Shown here: positions 61,514 to 64,000 of the stretch, piece after piece
Layout: every line of letters starts with the position of its first letter
Numbering within the stretch: position 1 is the first letter of the stretch
From: Burkholderiales bacterium
Lineage (GTDB): Bacteria > Pseudomonadota > Gammaproteobacteria > Burkholderiales > Burkholderiaceae_C
DNA: 64,000 bases
Direction: 5' to 3'
Assembly (NCBI GenBank): GCA_947474755.1
Contig: CANJJE010000002.1
Coordinates: forward strand, 310,001 to 374,000
Translations under genes and position numbers: made by a program
The notes under the pieces: model-generated
Seen by the model: only the letters and a program-made list of their open reading frames with translations
Databases searched by the model: none
What the model was told of the DNA's origin: nothing

Positions 61514-62533
61514 ATGAGATTCCTCGTCACCGGCGTGGCCGGCTTCATCGGCATGTTTGTCGCGCAGCGGCTGCTGGCGCGTGGCGAGCGGGTGGTCGGC
61601 ATCGACAACCTGAATGACTACTACGACCCCGCTCTGAAGGCAGACCGGCTGGCCCGCCTGAAGGGGTCGGCGCATTTCGCTTTCCACAAGCTCGATCTTG
61701 CCGACCGCGAAGGCATGGCCGCGCTGTTCTCCCGCGAGTGCTTCGATGGCGTCGTGCACCTTGGCGCCCAGGCCGGCGTGCGCTATTCGCTGACCAACCC
61801 GATGGCCTACGTCGACAGCAACCTGGTCGGTTTTGCCAATGTGCTGGAGGGCTGCCGCCACCACGGGGTGGGGCATCTCGTCTACGCCAGCTCGTCCAGC
61901 GTCTATGGCGGCAATGCGCGGCTGCCCTATGCCGAGGCCGACGCGGTCGATCATCCGGTGAGTCTCTATGCCGCGACCAAGAAGGCCAATGAGGCGATGG
62001 CGCACAGTTACAGCCACCTCTATGGTCTGCCGACTACCGGACTGCGCTTCTTCACCGTGTACGGACCCTGGGGCCGGCCTGACATGGCACCCTTCCTGTT
62101 CGCCGATGCGATGCTCGCGGGTCAGCCGATCAAGGTCTACAACCAGGGCCGGATGACACGCGACTTCACCTATGTCGACGACATCGTCGAAGGCGTGCTG
62201 CGGGTGCTCGACAAGCCGGCGACAGCGAACCCGCAGTACGACCCTGCTGCGCCTGACCCGGCCAGCAGCAGCGCGCCCTGGCGTGTCTTCAACATCGGCA
62301 ACAGCACGCCAGTGCCGCTGCTGGACTTCATCGACACGATGGAGCGCGCACTGGGTGTGGTTGCGGTGCGCGAGATGCTGCCTTTGCAACCGGGCGATGT
62401 GCTCGCCACCCATGCTGACACCTCGGCACTGCACGCCTGGGTCGGTTTCAGCCCGAGCACTCCGCTGGCTGAAGGCGTGCAACGCTTCGCCGACTGGTTC
62501 AGGCCGCGCTATTTTCCCGGCGCAAGCGCTTGA
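61514..62533 (+). CDS. NAD-dependent nucleotide-sugar epimerase (UDP-glucuronate 4-epimerase type)
   Basis: A 339-residue short-chain dehydrogenase/reductase. The N-terminal NAD motif is 'LVTGVAGFIGMFVAQRLLARG', followed by 'GIDNLNDYYDPALKADRL', typical of UDP-GlcA 4-epimerases. The catalytic Ser and YxxxK are 'ASSSSVYGGN' and 'YAATKKANE'. 'FFTVYGPWGRPDMAPFLFA' and 'RDFTYVDDIVEGV' are family marks. It would supply UDP-galacturonate for an envelope polysaccharide or LPS. The stop overlaps the next gene (TTGA). Confidence 0.92.
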   Translation: MRFLVTGVAGFIGMFVAQRLLARGERVVGIDNLNDYYDPALKADRLARLKGSAHFAFHKLDLADREGMAALFSRECFDGVVHLGAQAGVRYSLTNPMAYVDSNLVGFANVLEGCRHHGVGHLVYASSSSVYGGNARLPYAEADAVDHPVSLYAATKKANEAMAHSYSHLYGLPTTGLRFFTVYGPWGRPDMAPFLFADAMLAGQPIKVYNQGRMTRDFTYVDDIVEGVLRVLDKPATANPQYDPAAPDPASSSAPWRVFNIGNSTPVPLLDFIDTMERALGVVAVREMLPLQPGDVLATHADTSALHAWVGFSPSTPLAEGVQRFADWFRPRYFPGASA

Positions 62534-63519
62534 GCGTTTCTGCCCGGCAGCGAACGTGGCAGGTGCTGCGCCTGCTCGGCGCGCCCCTGTTGCTGGGCGG
62601 CGTGGTGTGGTGGGCCGGTCCGCAGGCTATCTGGGCCGCGCTGCGCGGGGCCGATGTCCGGTGGCTCGCGGCCGGGCTGCTGTGCGCGTTCGCAGGCAAT
62701 GTCGCGGCAGCGCTGCGCTGGGGCGAGCTGGCGCGCTGGCTCGGGCATGCGGTCAGACCGCGCTGGTCGACAGCGGTGTATTTCCAGGCCAGCGCCATCA
62801 ACATTCTCTTGCCCGGCGCGGTCGTCGGGGGCGATCTGTTTCGGGCCTGGCAATTGCAACGCGACGGCTGCCCTGGGGGAGCGGCTGGTCTGTCGGTCGT
62901 GCTCGACAGGCTGAGCGGCCTGTGGATCCTGTTCGCACTGGCCGCGCTGGGCCTGTTCGGTGGTCTGGACACGCCCGAGATGGAGCGCCTGCGCCTGCTG
63001 CTGCAGGTGCCTGATGCCTGGGGCACGGCGTGGCTGGCTGCGGTCTTGCTGGTCACGGTGCTGGTCCTGCCGCTCGGCGTGTTGCTGGCGCTCGCCAGCT
63101 TGGCTGGGCGAGGCGCGCGGCCCGGTAGCCGACGCGCGACGGCGGTCGAGTTGCTGCGGCGGCCCCATGGCTTGAAGCAGTACCTGTGGCAGGCTGCGGC
63201 GTCTGTGCTGGTGCATGTGTTCACTGTGGGTGCCGTGTTCTGCGCCGCCCGGGCTTATGGCGTCACGTTGCCGACCTGGTTGATCGTGGTGACCACGGCG
63301 CCGATCCTGCTGCTGGCCTCGATGCCGGTCAGCTTTGGCGGTTGGGGCACCCGGGAGGCGGCGGCTGTCGCCGGCTGGTCGGCGTTCGGGGTCGCGCCGC
63401 CGCTGGCGGTGGCAGCGGCAGCCACCTACGGCATCTATGCGCTGTTGCAGGCGCCACTGGCACTGTGGCCGGCGCCCTCGGCCGACAAGGTCAGCGAAAC
63501 AGGCTCGATGCTTCGGTAG
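62530..63519 (+). CDS. UPF0104 / lysylphosphatidylglycerol synthase-like membrane protein
   Basis: 329 residues with about seven or eight hydrophobic helices. 'YFQASAINILLPGAVVGGDLFRAWQL' (ends), 'VLDRLSGLWIL' and 'LASMPVSFGGWGTREAAAVAGW' match the LPG_synthase_TM/UPF0104 family, related to the flippase half of MprF and AglD. The TTG start overlaps the epimerase stop by four bases, indicating coupling. A role in moving or flipping lipid-linked material for the same glycan is inferred. The acceptor is unknown. Confidence 0.85.
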   Translation: MSVSARQRTWQVLRLLGAPLLLGGVVWWAGPQAIWAALRGADVRWLAAGLLCAFAGNVAAALRWGELARWLGHAVRPRWSTAVYFQASAINILLPGAVVGGDLFRAWQLQRDGCPGGAAGLSVVLDRLSGLWILFALAALGLFGGLDTPEMERLRLLLQVPDAWGTAWLAAVLLVTVLVLPLGVLLALASLAGRGARPGSRRATAVELLRRPHGLKQYLWQAAASVLVHVFTVGAVFCAARAYGVTLPTWLIVVTTAPILLLASMPVSFGGWGTREAAAVAGWSAFGVAPPLAVAAAATYGIYALLQAPLALWPAPSADKVSETGSMLR

Positions 63520-63565
63520 CGGTCTGGGGGTATCGTCACGGCCCGAAGTCACAAGGAATGCGGAC

Positions 63566-64000
63566 TTGACCGAGATCGTCAACCTGCCCATTGAACACTG
63601 GGACCAGGCATGTTCCCTCCAGCAGCAGGATGCGGCACTGCAGGCCCTCGAGGGCGGCGATGTCGTGCTGCTGCCGCATCTCGCCTTCACTTTGCATGAG
63701 GCCGAACGGCGCTTCCTCGACCCGAGTCTGGCCGACGCGGGCAAGAACATCAGCCTGAACCCGGCCAACGGCGCGCTGCAAGGCAGCCGCGACAGCCTGG
63801 AGCCATTGCGCGGCATGGTCGAGCGCTACGCACAGAACAGCGCCGCGCTGCTGCGGAGTCTGCTGCCGAGCTACCTGCCGGCAATCCAGACCGGTCGCAC
63901 CAGCTTTCGGCCGGTGGAGGTCGAGGGCCGAACCACCTCCTGGCGCAAGGACGACACCCGGCTGCACGTCGACAGCTTTCCCTCGTCGCCGACGCAGGGC
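63566..64000 (+). CDS. Kdo hydroxylase (KdoO-like dioxygenase), 3' end outside window
   Basis: The first 145 residues are visible before the window end. The frame begins at TTG with AAGGA eight bases before it; the nearby ATG at 63558 stops after three codons. 'RTSFRPVEVEGRTTSWRKDD' and 'TRLHVDSFPSSPTQG' resemble the Fe(II)/2-oxoglutarate dioxygenases that hydroxylate the outer Kdo of LPS (KdoO of Burkholderia and Yersinia). His134 and Asp136 form the HxD of the iron site, and the distal His lies beyond the window. It follows the UPF0104 gene by 46 bases. Confidence 0.85.
   Translation, partial: MTEIVNLPIEHWDQACSLQQQDAALQALEGGDVVLLPHLAFTLHEAERRFLDPSLADAGKNISLNPANGALQGSRDSLEPLRGMVERYAQNSAALLRSLLPSYLPAIQTGRTSFRPVEVEGRTTSWRKDDTRLHVDSFPSSPTQG

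Noticed and set aside
63558-63569. ATG at 63558 as start of the last gene
   Set aside because: It runs into TGA after three codons. The TTG at 63566 in another frame gives the Kdo hydroxylase-like protein.

Overview
The window is a chromosomal segment of a high-GC Gram-negative bacterium, most likely a betaproteobacterium of the order Burkholderiales in the Leptothrix / Rubrivivax / Methylibium neighbourhood. The pointers are the metX-metW pair, the rsmB / DUF4390 / ntrY / short-ntrX block, the recG-oxyR-dps order, FMN-type stand-alone glutamate synthase, a PEP-CTERM protein with its CAAX-protease-like partner, a Kdo hydroxylase and a palindromic GC-rich repeat typical of these genomes. This placement is inference from gene content; no 16S gene is present. 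Coding density is very high. I see no insertion sequence, prophage, CRISPR array or rRNA operon, and one tRNA gene.

Layout. 1-13 kb: 3' part of glcF, a PEP-CTERM protein, a serine hydrolase, rdgC, divergent glpD/glpK, a secreted DUF1800-DUF1501 pair, and a cytochrome b561-YceI-YceI operon. 13-18.5 kb: a TupA-like binding protein, a MOSC protein lacking its usual cysteine, an old-yellow-enzyme reductase, rlmJ, a CoA transferase and a PEP-CTERM-type CAAX protease-like protein. 18.5-23.4 kb: tgt and queA (queuosine tRNA modification) separated by a two-gene insert of a UbiA-like polyprenyl-phosphate transferase and a GT39 glycosyltransferase. 23.4-30.6 kb: recG carrying an in-frame palindromic repeat, oxyR, dps, a DJ-1/PfpI protein, prfC and a fatty-acid hydroxylase. 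30.7-39.7 kb: an outer-membrane protein divergent from a membrane LytTR regulator, tRNA-Phe, the ntrY/ntrX-like system with DUF4390 and rsmB, then folE followed by a BLUF blue-light sensor, and a LemA protein. 39.7-43 kb: proA, metW and metX.

43.3-47 kb holds a compact three-gene set (ArnT-like GT39, polyprenyl-phosphate sugar GT2, ChbG/NaxD-like deacetylase) that looks like a lipid A amino-sugar modification pathway. 47-49.4 kb has a GltS-like flavoprotein and a glutathione transferase. 49.5-54 kb is a tightly packed four-gene operon (URC1-like GTP cyclohydrolase II, URC4/DUF1688, upp, cytosine deaminase-like) that I read as a bacterial version of the URC pyrimidine catabolic pathway. 54-57.5 kb: purB, a small hypothetical gene, and a hicAB toxin-antitoxin module whose last gene overlaps the start of pyrF. 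57.6-64 kb: an M14 carboxypeptidase, a class II glutamine amidotransferase, a geranylgeranyl-reductase-like flavoprotein, and a forward-strand envelope set (UDP-sugar epimerase, UPF0104 membrane protein, Kdo hydroxylase cut by the window end).

The most notable systems are the URC operon, the lipid A amino-sugar cassette, the polyprenyl-phosphate/GT39 pair inserted in the queuosine locus, the hicAB-pyrF coupling, the folE-BLUF pair and the repeat inside recG.
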